DNA of 64,000 bases. Source: Brasenia schreberi. Lineage: Eukaryota > Streptophyta > Magnoliopsida > Nymphaeales > Cabombaceae. Position 1 is the stretch's first letter. The number at the start of each line of letters is the position of its first letter. Below, one piece after another: positions 47,001 to 58,583 of the stretch. Position numbers and translations under genes: made by a program. Below the pieces are notes generated by a model, which saw only the letters and a program-made list of their open reading frames with translations, made no database searches and was not told the origin of the DNA. The stretch is taken from the NCBI GenBank assembly GCA_036023115.1, contig JAYKKT010000089.1:10938001-11002000 (forward strand), in the 5' to 3' direction.

Positions 47001-47720
47001 GCATACACAAAAACATTTTGAATCAGAAATATCAAGGCATGATTGACAATTTTATAAAATAACAACATGAGAAAATTGTTGATTGGTTTGATGATTATAA
47101 GTATATCCTATGTTAATATATTGCATTGTTTCTATGACATATTATATGTATGTAGTGACATAAGTTTGTATATGTGCTCAGGTGCATAAAAATATCGATC
47201 TACCAATTGAAGTATGTATCACTGGCATGAGTCATTTACCTTCAAATATTGAGTGATATGATTCTATCTTTTGTAATGGTTACAAGTTTGATTGTCCGTT
47301 ATTGCAAAGAGTATGCACCACTCAAAATAGTGGTATTACCACAATTGGTGGAAGGAGAAGAATAATTTATTGATTCTTATATGACATTATTAAAGTCCAA
47401 TTTGTAGGCATAGAGCAACCTATTTTTTTGTTTAAGTATGTTTGATATGATATAGATCGAGGATGACATATGGATGAATTTAAGTTGACCTCATTACATA
47501 CTTCTTTGCGATCAAATCATGATGAACCATATATATTTTAAAGACAAGCATTATGAGTGTGATATATAAATAACCAAAGTAGAGGAGATTTAGATATTGA
47601 TTATCATTGGAAACCAAGAGATGCATATGAAATGTCAACTGAAGATTCAATAGGAGATATATTTCTTATTATTGATATAGAAATTGATGATAGTAGTATC
47701 ATTCATTGTGTTTGAAATGA
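44080..47720 (+). pseudogene. CACTA (En/Spm) TNP2-type transposase fossil
   Basis: The fossil starts with a leader made of repeated ctctctcgattttccggtga words (44080-44190). Coding text follows in order: RSWIYKSKS and GKFCPFWKCDNRPLLDMEVM (transposase-associated zinc region, 44650-44900); LFQIKCMHKLSNKCIKYLLK and IKIDVCHNDCVLYRGD (44954-45403, TNP2 body); WRQFDKVHASFSSELHNV then LELASDGFNLYNISSS (45540-45650); GMKSHDYHVFRELY and KILCKLEMILPLLFFDIM (46387-46614, DUF4218-like); and FVGIEQPIFLFKYV with HTSLRSNHDEPYIF (47380-47540, DUF4216-like). Stops and frame changes interrupt throughout. The domain order is that of plant CACTA transposases. No CACTA termini were identified. Confidence 0.82.
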
Positions 47721-49146
47721 TACAAATATGTGTATACGTGTTTCAAAGCAATGGGTAAAAGAGTTAATAGAAACTATAAGTAAAAAGGTAAGTTGAATTG
47801 ATATGTTATTAGTAAATATATAGATTGTGATATTGAATTCCTTATGATTATATTTTTTATTTTATTAAGTTTATAACATTGTATGTTTTGTTTATTTCCA
47901 CTTCTCATTAATAAGTAGCGACAAGATGCCACTACTACATCTATGAGGTGGAAGAAGAGGCAAACAACATGAGGACAACAATAATAGATATCATCATGAT
48001 AATAATGATGAGTGTATATTATTGTATTATTTATTTTTAACTATATTATGTTTTTTCATTATGAAATTGAAATACCTCATTAATAGGTACCAATGAAAGA
48101 GACTAACCGAACATGATAAGAAATGAAAAAGATGTTGCAAATCAATAAATAAGAGAAGAGTGAGAAGAAAAATTACAACGAAAAGTAACTTCAACATCTT
48201 TTGTAAAACAAGAAAGGGGTAAAACTATTTATGCCATTCATGTCTTGAGATGGGGAAGTACGGATGACGAAGGTGTTAAACTTCAAAACAGTGGTTCAAA
48301 ATGGTTTGAAGTTGGACAGTGCTCTTGGATGTTTCAACAAAGCAAGATAATTGCTTTCCTCTATATGAGACGTGGGGGGACGGTAATGCTTAATAAGTCT
48401 TCGATACTATTTGCGAGGATATAATGGTAATGTTAATTATTTAGTATTATTATATTTATATTTGAAGGGGTTGATATCTTACTACATATTTAATTTTTTT
48501 GTAGAAATTCACATTTGAGCATTCATAAAGTCATGAACCTATTCCAACTCATTTGATGAAGAAAATTGTAAGAAAATATTATAAAAAGCTTTAAACAATT
48601 ATCAAAATGAAGCAAAGAGGAGATACTTTACGATTTACTTCAATACAAATCAGCCTCTTCTTGAAAAGAACCCTATAATTGAGGTCCTAACCTCTATGTA
48701 ATAGAGATGTGAGTTGTAGTTAAGTGAAGCAAAAGTAAGGAAGGCAGAAAAATAGAATGAATTGTGTAAAAATGGTAACTAAGCATTACAAAGGATCTAA
48801 ATCTATGTTAGACATCGATTTATTATAGCATGTATGACTTTGTTTATTATTTTGGTAGTATATATAATTTTTATACTCTACCTTACGAGGCATTCTATTA
48901 TAGGAGGAATCATGCAAGGAAAATGATCTACTAATCACACCATATGATGCATTCATAGATTACTATAAAGATAAGAAAATTGGCCACCACCGCTTCCTGG
49001 CCTTCTGGCCAGGGTTCTACTGCTAGTTTTCCTACGGCCACCCCTCTCGCCTTCTAGCTGAGGTTCTACCGGCCTGTCGCTTCTTGGCATGCGGCGACCC
49101 ATTGGGATACTTCTCTTTTCTCTCTCGGCTCTTGTCGCTTTATGCA
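47721..49146. other. Probable 3' part of the CACTA fossil and flank
   Basis: Fragments such as WFEVGQCSWMFQQSKIIAF (about 48300) are protein-like and may belong to the element's second gene, but the match is weak. The stretch 48960-49140 is distinctly GC-richer and unidentified. No inverted end was found. Confidence 0.4.
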
Positions 49147-49286
49147 CTGTATCGATTTAGGCATGTTGTTTGCCATCTCTACCCTGTTTCGACTTAGGCA
49201 AGGTGTTTTTCCTCTGCCCTGTCTAGACTCAGGCAGGGTGTTTACCTTTTGCCCTGTCTCAACTCAAGCAGGCGGTTTCCACCTCT
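49147..49286 (+). repeat. 35-bp minisatellite, 4 copies
   Basis: Units start ctgtatcgatttaggcatg (49147), ctgtttcgacttaggcaagg (49182), ctgtctagactcaggcaggg (49217) and ctgtctcaactcaagcaggc (49252). The period is 35 bp and the units are diverged. It lies inside a 116-residue open frame, but the period is not a multiple of three, so a protein repeat is not implied. Confidence 0.8.
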
Positions 49287-50860
49287 TTCGAGACCTGTAC
49301 AAGAAGTTTTCTTCCTCTGTATCCCCTTTTTTTATACTAATGCATACCTTTTTAAAGGGACAAACCAGACCTATACCAAATGTTGGCTTTTCCCGTCAAC
49401 TCTATGATGGTCTCTATGATTTCGGTAGACTTTTTGGGCGTCCTCTGCTTTCGGCTCTTTGGAGTTTCAGACAGGTATGCAGCAATGGATGAACATGTAC
49501 TTGTATTTCAAGGTTTCCTCACAGTAGGATTTGCCTAAGAGAAAAGTATGCTTGTTTACGATTGATTGTGTTATTTTTGTTCTTGTGCTACTTTGTATTT
49601 ATAGAGTAGTGCATGCTACTCTTTACTCTCCTTTTCTAGAGCCTTTATTCGGCCGGTTACAGATAAGCTCCGTAACCGCCAGGTGGTTTCGACCAATCAT
49701 GGCCGTTATGACCTTTCCTTCCACATATAACGGTTGGATGGCCAGTCCAGTCATTTGTGTTCTGGGATTGCCGAGAATGGCCATTTATTTCCTTACGGAA
49801 CATCAATTGCTCAATTGCACGGAGAGGCAGTTTCTATGAATTGAGGATTCCGAGCATCTAGCGAGAATGCAATTCATAATTATGTTAGTATGATCTGTCC
49901 ATTGTAGTGCTGCTAAGCCTGCGTTTTCCCATTCTCAAGTCGTTGCTTCTTCACACAGTAAAAGCTAAATTTTCGAAAAGGAACGGCAAAGTTTGTGCCA
50001 AAGATCTACAAAGCTACAAAAGCAGTTCATGGTGCTGCAAGGAGGATCAAAAGGTTTAACTTCAGCTATTGGGTGACACATGACCAAGGCCACAATAATT
50101 GTCATGGCACGTCAACCAGCTCAACTGGGGAGCTCAATAATAAACTTGAGAATCATTTCCAAACGTTCTAGTACACGTGCTCTCAGAGAAATCCAAGGAA
50201 GCGATGACTTCAGAAGTCTCTCACGTTCCACTATTTTTAAGGCTCTAGCAAAGCTGTTACATAAATGCTCCGGCCTCCCCCGTTGTATCAGAACAGAGAA
50301 GAGATGATTGGATTGGAACATCATTTTCATATTGTGGTCATTTACTGTCTCAAGTTTGAGATGCGGATCAGTTAATCATGTTTGATCTTCGTTTTGAGTG
50401 TAAAATTTGTTGGCTTTTGGAAGAATGATGTCTTACCGTATAGATCCGGGAGAAATCGGCAAATCTAATTATAAATGTTGGCAACTTCGAGTCATATTTT
50501 CCTGCAGTATATCAGCAAATCTAAATTTATTGCTCGGGATGGAAAAGTCGAGAGATGAGAATCCGTGTTTTCTTAAAAATGTCGGGAGATAACATTTTGC
50601 TTTAGAATGCTTGCAAACCAGAATCTCCACTAGCAAAATACCTCAACACTCATTGTCCTTTAGGGTTTTTCATTGGCTCCAAATTCTAATTCTTAGATGC
50701 AAAGAACCTCATCATTCACCTTCAAGATAACGAAAAACCCTTAACCCTTTTTACATAATGGTAATCAAGTTTTTGACAATATTTAGCATACCAAAATGGT
50801 TAAGGTGCTGTACTTTACTTTTAAACGCTTAAATGAAAATGGAGTAAAGCTTTTTTCTTT
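49287..50860. other. Intergenic, no gene recognised
   Basis: The open frames at 49531-49839 and 50080-50307 (plus) and 50121-50330 (minus) lack family signatures. The GC-richer text at 49600-50300 could be a decayed LTR element, but no paired repeats were found. Confidence 0.4.
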
Positions 50861-51018
50861 TTTTTACAAGAAGAGGCTGAAGCCTAACACGCACTGTGTA
50901 CCTTTGGAAATCGAACTCTCTACCAGCAACAATGGTGCTAGAGTAATGGCGCTAGAGCACCCTATGGTGCTAGAGTAATGATGCTAGAGCACCCTGTCAT
51001 TGAGCTCACGCTCAGTAT
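50861..51018 (-). repeat. tRNA-derived SINE with internal 32-bp duplication, minus strand
   Basis: The plus strand shows the complement of the SINE: aagaagaggctgaagcctaa, gaaatcgaactctctacc and gtcattgagctcacgctc. The block atggtgctagagtaatg(g/a)c/tgctagagcaccct is present twice in tandem at about 50931-50994. The duplicated block is the box-A side of the tRNA-like head. Confidence 0.7.
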
Positions 51019-51719
51019 AAGTACAGTAAAAGGTTGTGAAGGAGATTATTTATATAAAGTCAACCCAACATGAGAGGAAAAATCTCAACTCAGGTTCCGT
51101 ATTATGCTAGTAAAGGATGATTTATAATGGCTTCATAAATCAAGAAATGTGACCATTGAGATATTATTATTCTCATCGTATCATGCATGATGTATACTAA
51201 ATGACAATATAAAAAGTCATAGCATTTTGGAACTCATGATTATTCATTGAAGAGCAACTTAAATGTTCTTTTATCAACAATTATCATGCCAACTTAAGAT
51301 CCACCTTGAGAAAGTCAAACTAGAGACCTTAATGACTCTTCCTCAAACTCGAAAAGTCATGCCATTAAGATTATTTTAAGCATTCAAATGCTCATCAAAA
51401 AATACTTTATTTTGAAAATATCTCGACAAATCTGTCTCAAGTTTGAGGGTATGAAATCCGCTGTGGATGTCAACCGTTTGCAAACAAATAGACCCCGGTC
51501 CATACAATGATAATCTTGTTGCCCATTTAAGCCAAACAGAAACTTGTTCATCAAAGTCAAAACCTATATCTATTACTATACTACATAATTACAAAAATGA
51601 AATTGTCGTTTATGTTAAAAATAACTTTCTATACGATTTTCATCATAAAGTTTAAAATTTTCAACTATTAGGAACATGCATACCCACCAACTCGTCGGGT
51701 TGGTATGCTTCTATAACAT
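51019..51719. other. Intergenic, no gene recognised
   Basis: Moderately AT-rich with no open frame of note. The 62-residue frame at 51467 has no recognised family. Confidence 0.45.
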
Positions 51720-52930
51720 ATTTTTACACAAATATTAGGGAAAAATCCACTTTATTACCATGTGATTTCACGGTTCTCCACTTCAGTAATATGTGCTTCT
51801 TCTTTTTTTACACTTTATGATATGTAGTTTATTCCATTAAGACATTTAGAGGAAATGAGCTAATGCCATTTCATTTTTCAGACATGGCATGCATATGTAG
51901 CTTGTAAATAACTATTAATCTAATTCATTAGCTCAAGAATCTAGTTAAAAAATATTAATTATGTAAAATAATAGTTAAGCATTATACAAGTAAAATCAAA
52001 ATAATTATGAAATTATATTGCAAATAATATTCTATTAAATTAACTAATCTTATACTATTAATTATAAAATTCATAAGGTCTATTATTATAGTTAATAAAT
52101 TTATAATAATATACTTTAAATTCAATTTTAGTGTACCATAGACAAACTGGGATCATCAACATTATAATTAACATTATAATCCAACATAAAAATGTGAGAC
52201 CATAATATTATTATTAAATATAATATAATATTATAAATAGTTAATTGCCATTAAATTAAATAGTTAATCAAATAACAAACCATAATAATATTGAAACAAT
52301 ATAATATTATAATACTGAAAATATAAAATAATATTAACTATTAAATATAAATAGTTAAAGTAAAAATAATATATTTAATATTAAACATTATAATATTATA
52401 TATAAATAAACAATGAATATATAAAATAGTAAAATTTCTATTGGGAACCCAAACCAAACAAGGTTGACCTGTAAACGACCTAGGCCAGACCTAAGTCAAT
52501 GGGGTTTGGGTCGACACTAACTCATTACTTTTAATTATCATATGATAATAATTTACAATATTTAAAGTATTTTTATTTAACTTGCTTATAATTTTAGTTT
52601 ATTACTAATAACTATTTATAATACGATATTATAATATCTTTACTGTTCATAATTTTATTCAATTATTAAATATCTTTGTATATTAATACTTTTTTAGTTA
52701 ATGTTAGTTACAATTTTTATGTTCTTAGTTAATTTAAGTCATGCTAACTTAAATGATTTACTTACACTATTATAATGTACTAATTAATATTGTAATCTTA
52801 GTTAACTTGATATAATATTATTTACAAGACAATATTATGCTTAATTAGATTTTACCATTTAAGCTTAATTATAATCTTAGTTATTTACAACATATTATAT
52901 TAGATGTTTGCATGCCATATCGAAAACATA
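51720..52930. other. Extremely AT-rich tract
   Basis: About 1.2 kb is dominated by ataatatta, taaatatt and attaat words with almost no G/C from 51900 to 52880. There is no gene, and no simple period is obvious. Such sequence can act as matrix-attachment DNA or be a decayed transposon; neither can be shown here. Confidence 0.6.
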
Positions 52931-53122
52931 TAACGTTGCTAGCTATATGCCTCTAAGTAACTTAACGAAATAAATCATATATCACTAAAGTGTGTGGGCA
53001 AAAACATAGCACTAAGTGCACCAAGAGAATTAGCTCAACACTCATGTAAGCCAAGAATTTTGGACTTTTTATAAGTGAAAAACTGAGACACCGCATAGTA
53101 CCATTTGAACTTCACATAAATA

Positions 53123-53410
53123 TTATCTATGTAAATGATACCATATATGTAAGCCAAGAATTTTGGACATCTTGTACGACCTAATAACACGGCTTTTCAG
53201 GGGGTGGCAAATAAGGTCGAGAGTGATCAAGAATTTCGATCTTTGGGAAGTATCATGATCATCCAGTAAGAAAGGTTTCAATTTATTCAAATGAACGATT
53301 TGAAAAGGAAAATGCCATTTTAGAGTTTTATCAAAAATTTGCTTGTATAGGCGAGGATCCGGGATCCGTATTGTATCTTCGAAACCCAATATTTTGAAAT
53401 ATTTACTCAT
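53123..53410 (-). pseudogene. Unidentified coding-like fragment beside plastid DNA
   Basis: A 95-residue frame ([59 protein letters not shown]) looks like real protein and abuts plastid-derived pieces. I cannot assign it to a plastid or mitochondrial gene with confidence. Confidence 0.35.
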
Positions 53411-53479
53411 GGGTGGGGCAAGCTCTTCTATTCTGGTTTATGGTTTCCCTTGGCTATATGGTTCATCTGGGGGAGAGAT

Positions 53480-53572
53480 CGAGCTTGTTCAGTGGCTTTT
53501 CGATGGCTTCTCTCGCATTACCAAGAATGAGTGGTTTTGTTGTGGAATTCGTGATATTTTTGGGAATACGCC
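53480..53572 (+). pseudogene. ndhD: Plastid ndhD fragment (NUPT)
   Basis: The frame [20 protein letters not shown], then EFVIFLGI, matches the conserved core of plastid NDH subunit 4 ([17 protein letters not shown]). G-to-R and other changes are present. It is only about 30 codons long and joined directly to an inverted infA piece, so it is organelle DNA in the nucleus, not a gene. Confidence 0.75.
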
Positions 53573-53705
53573 CTGAAACATAACCTAGAACTAGTTCTTC
53601 ATTATCTAAGCGAACCCAAAACATGCTATTGGGAAGTGATTCAGTAATTAAACCTTCATGGATCAATTTTTGTTCTTTTATTCCAGGTCGATCATAAATG
53701 AATTC
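53573..53705 (-). pseudogene. infA: Plastid infA fragment (NUPT)
   Basis: The minus-strand frame [39 protein letters not shown], matches the first ~40 residues of plastid translation initiation factor 1. The start codon position is altered (IKEQ for MKEQ). The protein is cut after GRI, where it meets the ndhD piece. Confidence 0.85.
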
Positions 53706-53829
53706 TCTACCATTTGACTCCTTATCACCCAAGGCGTTAGTCGTACACCTGAAAGATATTCCAGAAAATAGAAAGAATGATTGGATAATTCGTTTATATG
53801 AATCATAAAAAAGGATACAAATTGGTGAC

Positions 53830-53930
53830 TGGTCTCGGGGTTTCAACACTTGTGAAAAAAAATCATGGACGTATCGCTCAAATCATTGGTCCGGTACTGG
53901 ATGTAGCTTTTCCAGAAGGGCAAAACAAAA
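53830..53930 (+). pseudogene. atpB: Plastid atpB fragment (NUPT)
   Basis: The frame [20 protein letters not shown], then LDVAFPEGQ, matches the N terminus of the plastid ATP synthase beta subunit. Homology ends abruptly after about 30 residues. It is separated from the infA piece by about 120 bp of unassigned, possibly organellar sequence. Confidence 0.8.
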
Positions 53931-56404
53931 AAGAAGGAATTATTCCTTTGCCGATCCACAAGGGTATGTTCTAGATACCCTGATGAATAACTACAACTAT
54001 ATAATGTGTGGGTTTTGGGTTAGGTCCGGGTTGATCTGGCCACAACCCCGTAAATGCACACTCATGTACATTATATATATACATATAATATACCTTAATA
54101 CATATGTATTATATTATACAAGTATTATGTATATCATATATAAAGACACATTTGTACATACACATTGTATATATATTTTAGGTGGGTTGGCTCAACCCGG
54201 ACCTGACTCGACGTGCCTAACGCCTGAATAACCACTAAACGATGTCTGTCTTCTATTCGTGTTCTACAACCTTTTCTTATAACTTTGTTGTTTTATTTTT
54301 AATTTGTATGACCACTCATCCACCTTGAATCTTTATTTTTATCACTAACATTTTCCAGTATGTTGAGGAGGGGATAGTTGACATTCCAAAATTCGACACC
54401 TGAAAAACGATAACGATCTTAGTAGTTGCTCAATTTTAGTGATATCTTTCTTGGCGCCAGAGGCTTTTTGGAGAATCAAACTAGCAAGCTCTTTGATTTT
54501 TCTTCGTTGATGATGCATTATGCACCAACTTCTATAAGAAAGGAGGTGATGCATAAATGTCTTTAAGGCATGAGTTTTGTTAACCTTTGGACTTATTTAC
54601 CGCTTTTGATATCAAAAGACTGAGTGCAACAAGTGTTGGAGAATTCCTACAATATAAAATGAGGACCCTTCGATTCGTTTTATGCTATTGCAATAAAATC
54701 CTAAATAGATTAATACACTAGTATGATGGGTTTCTGTAATTCTTAGTTGCACATCGAAGAATTACAATGGTTTTTATCAAAACAAACAACTAGAATAAGC
54801 TTGTGAGAAACTAAAGAATAAGAAAAAACCCCAATATCTTTTACACTAGTACCATGCATTTATTTATAGGACACCTCTTTCTTGTCATGTATGAAACTCG
54901 ACAAAGATTTTAATACCTGAAAGAAATCGAGGTGGACTCATTTTATTCCCACACAGTTTAAGGTGAATTTACTTAATTCTCTCGTACTTTGTGGCTCAAT
55001 ATGATATATATTAAACAGGCTATGTGGCATAATATGGTCCACACATCTAATTAGTTTAGTTAAATCAACTTTATTTTCAAAATCTTATTACAATCTTTAT
55101 GCAATAATGTACCTGAATAATCTTTATGTAATAATTTTCAAAGTTTGTTGGTCATCACTTGGGGGGAGTTGAACCTGAGGGCACCTTCGTATGCAGGATT
55201 TGAGCTCACTCGTGACCCTCCATTTGGTATGGTTGCTTAGGGGTCAGTTTCATACAGATGTACGTGATGAGCAAGGTTCAGGTTCGAACCTTACAGCTTA
55301 ACAAACAATCCGATGACATAAGCAGCAAATTTTATAACTAATTTGTGGCACTCTCAAGAGAGATTAGCACATTATTGGAAGAAAATAAATAATTTAATTA
55401 TTTAACGTCAAATTCTTTGTCAACTTCATTATATTGTACGTTCCTGTATTGATGCTTGCGCAAGTGAACTGCGTGTTTCGGGCATGTCCATGCCATGTTG
55501 ATTCGTGTTTGTATAAGAAACAGGTTCACTCGAACATATTTTCGGGTATTTTCGGGTGTTACTTTGTGTGTGCAAGAACGAAAGCTTTTTCAGGTGGCGT
55601 TGTGTCATATTGCGGGCAGTTTCGTGTTCGTATAATGTCATTTTAAGTTCGTGTTAAAAGCAAGTCAATTTGAATATAACCTATTTTTTCTTCAGTTACT
55701 TTGACTATGGACATGCACGGGTTTCTAGGTTTTGCTTGTGTCGGGTTTTGCGTTGCTTCTTCTATAACGAGACTTGAGTAATTTCTGTTCTCTCCGAGTT
55801 GGGGTTTACTAGAGTCTACCACACACAGTTGGCAATGGAACCCTTCACCTTATATCGAAACACTCAACATGCTATTGATACACTTAGACATGACCCGGCC
55901 AAGAACTGGATGAAACCAGAACTGGTCAAACCGGATCAAGAATCAAGAACTTCTGTTTCCAGAACTTGGACAAAACTGCAACTGGCTGTTCCACCGGTCT
56001 CTCTCTCTCTCTCTCTCTCTCGTCTTCTAAGGATCGAACCACTTCAAGCAGGTTGTGATGTGGGATCGTAGCCAGTGGCGGATTTGAAAATTTTCATTTG
56101 TGTATTGAAATTTCAAACAGAAATTTAAACCCCCTAGGAACCTAACGTCCGCTTCCATTGCAAGAAGTGCGTACGACATTATCTCATGCACATTGAAACC
56201 TGAAAGGGTTTTTGGAAGTGCCGTGGCATTAATAATTTTTAATTATCAAAATGTAAAAGTATTTTGGTTGATATTCTAATCTTTCAATGAACTGGTAACA
56301 GCTTGCTTAACCCTTGTCTCTACCTAGTTTCGCCCAAGGACGGGTCTAAATTCAAAATATTCTTCGTGATATCTTAGTGATTTTGCCCACAACAACCAAT
56401 AGAT
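53931..56404. other. Intergenic, no gene recognised
   Basis: A (TA)-rich stretch lies at 54060-54180 and a (CT)n run at 56000-56021. Open frames such as 55434-55646 and 55799-56071 have no family signature; the latter contains the CT-run. Text near 55140-55320 resembles degraded SINE heads. Confidence 0.45.
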
Positions 56405-56495
56405 ATCCTTGTTAGGGGGTTGACTCACAAGTTGAAGATCACGTGTTCGATATTCCGGGCATGCATCTGGTTCAGCCTCCCCATTATAACCAATG
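56405..56495 (+). repeat. SINE-like repeat, second family
   Basis: The text gggggttgactcacaagttg, atcacgtgttcgatattccg and gcatgcatctggttcagcc matches the second SINE-like type (compare 36353 and 58985). Confidence 0.55.
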
Positions 56496-56727
56496 AACAG
56501 GGTTTTTAAGTTTAATGCTCAAGTACGAGTTTCGGCTCATTGGCTCGCAGCTCATCCCGGTGCATACTCAAGTGATTAAACAAGTAATTAACAATGCAAA
56601 ATCAAATAGAATGAGAGTTTAACAACATGAATCCAAACCTTAATTAGTTTGGCTTGTCGGTGCACAGCAGCCCGTATTAAATACCCTCATATGAATACAT
56701 ACTTTATATCTAATTTTTTTGTACAGT

Positions 56728-56950
56728 GGTGAGATCGAAGCCGATGCACAACCGGGGTATCAAACACATGAACCTTACTTGTGAGTCAACCCCCTAGCCA
56801 AGTGAGCTATTGTTGTTTATGCTACGTTATATCTATTTATGTGTACAATACCCGAAGCCTAAAACACACCCACACATGCACCTTCTCAAAGTCGAACTCC
56901 CACCAACAGCAATAGCGCTAGAGCACCGTGTCATTGAGCTAACACTATGG
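56728..56950 (-). repeat. Two minus-strand SINE-like units in a row
   Basis: The complement of the second type is at about 56728-56810 (gagatcgaagccgatgcac, cttgtgagtcaaccccctag). The complement of the first tRNA-derived SINE is at about 56845-56950 (cccgaagcctaaaacacacc, aaagtcgaactcccacc, gtcattgagctaacactatg). Confidence 0.6.
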
Positions 56951-57274
56951 GTGCAAGGCATTAGCATTTTGTTTATTGAATATTGGGAAACTTTTCGATG
57001 AATCAATGCATTTAATTGTATTATTAAGAGAAATTTTATTCGTTATGTAAAAATATACGAGATAGGATTCAGCTATAAAATCAATGTATCACAAAGAGAA
57101 ATTGTAATATATTAAATAAAGTAAAATTAACAAAAAACCTCGAATATACATACAAAACAAATAGGAAATGGACACTACCATAGCACCATTCTTTTAAATT
57201 TAAAAAAAAGGGATAACACCACCGTCAACCACCACCAAAAGCAGCACCTCTTTGATGACAATTAACGAAAATCG
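56951..57274. other. 3' flank of the NHL gene
   Basis: This is AT-rich sequence that likely includes the 3' UTR of the minus-strand gene ending at 57275. No other feature. Confidence 0.5.
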
Positions 57275-58063
57275 TTACGCATCCATCGTGTATTTGCACT
57301 TTTTTGTGACCGTCTTCGTATTCGCCACTAATTTGTCAACGGTGACGTCACAACGAACCTTAACGGTAAACTTCAACGACCTGACGGATCCGATCTTGAG
57401 CCTCAACGGAGCGTTCAGAGAGACCAAAAGAGGCACGCCGCCATCCTGCTGGCCTTGGATCAACGCCTGACGAGCAGCGCTTGACAGCCGGACGTTGGAT
57501 CCCGTCAGCACCAACAGGAAGCTCGTCACGTTCCGAGGACCCTGGTAGAACACGGGGAATGCGCCGGAGACGAGATGCTCGCCGGAGTACGAGATGGAGA
57601 CATCGCTCCCATTTTCGTAAAATATCCCGATTTTCTTGTTAGTATTTTCCGCACGGACGGAGATGTCGAACTCCGGCGAGGCATAGATGAGGTCGAGGAA
57701 GTTTAAGTTCTTGACGGAAATGGAATCAATGGAGTAGGAAGGGACTTCGGGACGGTATATAATAAAGAGTATGGCGACGACAAAAGAGATTAGCAAGAGA
57801 AATCCAATTATCCACGAGAGAACTCGGCAAAAGGAGTAACGTCGCCGGAGACGGTAGCGCTTCTTGACCGGACGGCCACTTTTATCCTTCGGGGCCGGTT
57901 TCAGGAATAATTCCCTCGGCACCAGGAAGGCAACCGAGGATGCAGTGGACGATGAAGAAGTCCGCGAGTGAGGAACTGAGTGCTTACCCAGGTCGAACCA
58001 AGCATTAGGCTCCGGCTTCGGAGAGCCGGCCTCGAGGTCGACTGGGTTGTTGCACTCCGACAT
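57275..58063 (-). CDS. NDR1/HIN1-like (NHL) LEA_2-domain membrane protein
   Basis: The gene encodes an intact intronless 262-residue protein. The layout is a Ser/Pro-rich cytosolic N terminus (residues 1-60), a basic patch (KSGRPVKKRYRLRRRY, 61-76), one membrane helix at 81-103 (VLSWIIGFLLLISFVVAILF), then an extracellular LEA_2 domain with SIDSISVKNLNFL, EFDISVRAENTNKKIGIFYE (the N..N-K.I...Y signature), an SGAFPVFYQGPRNVTSF block and a final LKFTVKVRCDVTVDKLV strand pair. Potential N-glycosylation sites are NGS at 151 and NVT at 178. NHL proteins act at the plasma membrane or plasmodesmata, several in defence. The start at 58063 (MSECNNPVDLEAG) begins the conserved layout and sits in a GC-rich context. 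Confidence 0.92.
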   Translation of the reverse strand: MSECNNPVDLEAGSPKPEPNAWFDLGKHSVPHSRTSSSSTASSVAFLVPRELFLKPAPKDKSGRPVKKRYRLRRRYSFCRVLSWIIGFLLLISFVVAILFIIYRPEVPSYSIDSISVKNLNFLDLIYASPEFDISVRAENTNKKIGIFYENGSDVSISYSGEHLVSGAFPVFYQGPRNVTSFLLVLTGSNVRLSSAARQALIQGQQDGGVPLLVSLNAPLRLKIGSVRSLKFTVKVRCDVTVDKLVANTKTVTKKCKYTMDA

Positions 58064-58203
58064 GGCCGAAAATTCTACTTTTCGTTCTTTTCTTACGTTT
58101 TTCTTTCTGAAAATTTGGGTATACGACTTAGAGAGAAAACTGCAGGATTGGGGTTCAAGGGGAGAGAGAGAGAGAACAGCAAGACTGTCCTCAAGATTGG
58201 GGT

Positions 58204-58211
58204 TCTTATAG
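58204..58211 (-). promoter_or_regulatory. Possible TATA box of the NHL gene
   Basis: On the minus strand ggtctctataagaacc lies about 140 bp upstream of the start codon. A second TATA-like word (atataagg) is 12 bp further upstream. Position is plausible; no other support. Confidence 0.4.
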
Positions 58212-58382
58212 AGACCTTATATTGATTCTTAATCGCACATCTCACATTGAAACAACGGAATGCTTGTTCTTGCATGAGATGAACGGTGAGGATTTAAGTA
58301 TGACGGAAGATGATACTGTTATTGTCATAAGTGGAGAGGAGTGATAGAGATAGAAAGAGAGGAATGAAACCGAATGCATCAT

Positions 58383-58583
58383 CAACAACTAAGCCCTTTG
58401 TAGAGGTCGGAGATTCTTTGTTTTTACAGTGACCGATCATGTGTCTAACTTAGTCTATTCAAATCATTTTAAATAATTATTTAATTTCATCATCTATCAA
58501 TAATACTTTTAATTGTTTTAAAAACATTGTTATGTCTCAGACATTAATTCATCTCAATATTTTCATTTCTATCACAAACATCT
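58383..58583 (-). mobile_element. 5'-truncated RTE LINE, ~200 bp, minus strand
   Basis: The plus strand starts catcaacaactaagcccttt (complement of the tail) and ends at the complement of gatgtttgtgatagaaatga, equivalent to about 63.54 kb of the long copy. The interior is shortened. Confidence 0.78.

Noticed and set aside
53573..53930. infA and atpB as functional transferred genes
   Set aside because: Each is a short internal or 5' fragment without start, transit peptide or full domain.
57252..57470. Plus-strand 72-residue frame
   Set aside because: Antisense shadow of the NHL gene.
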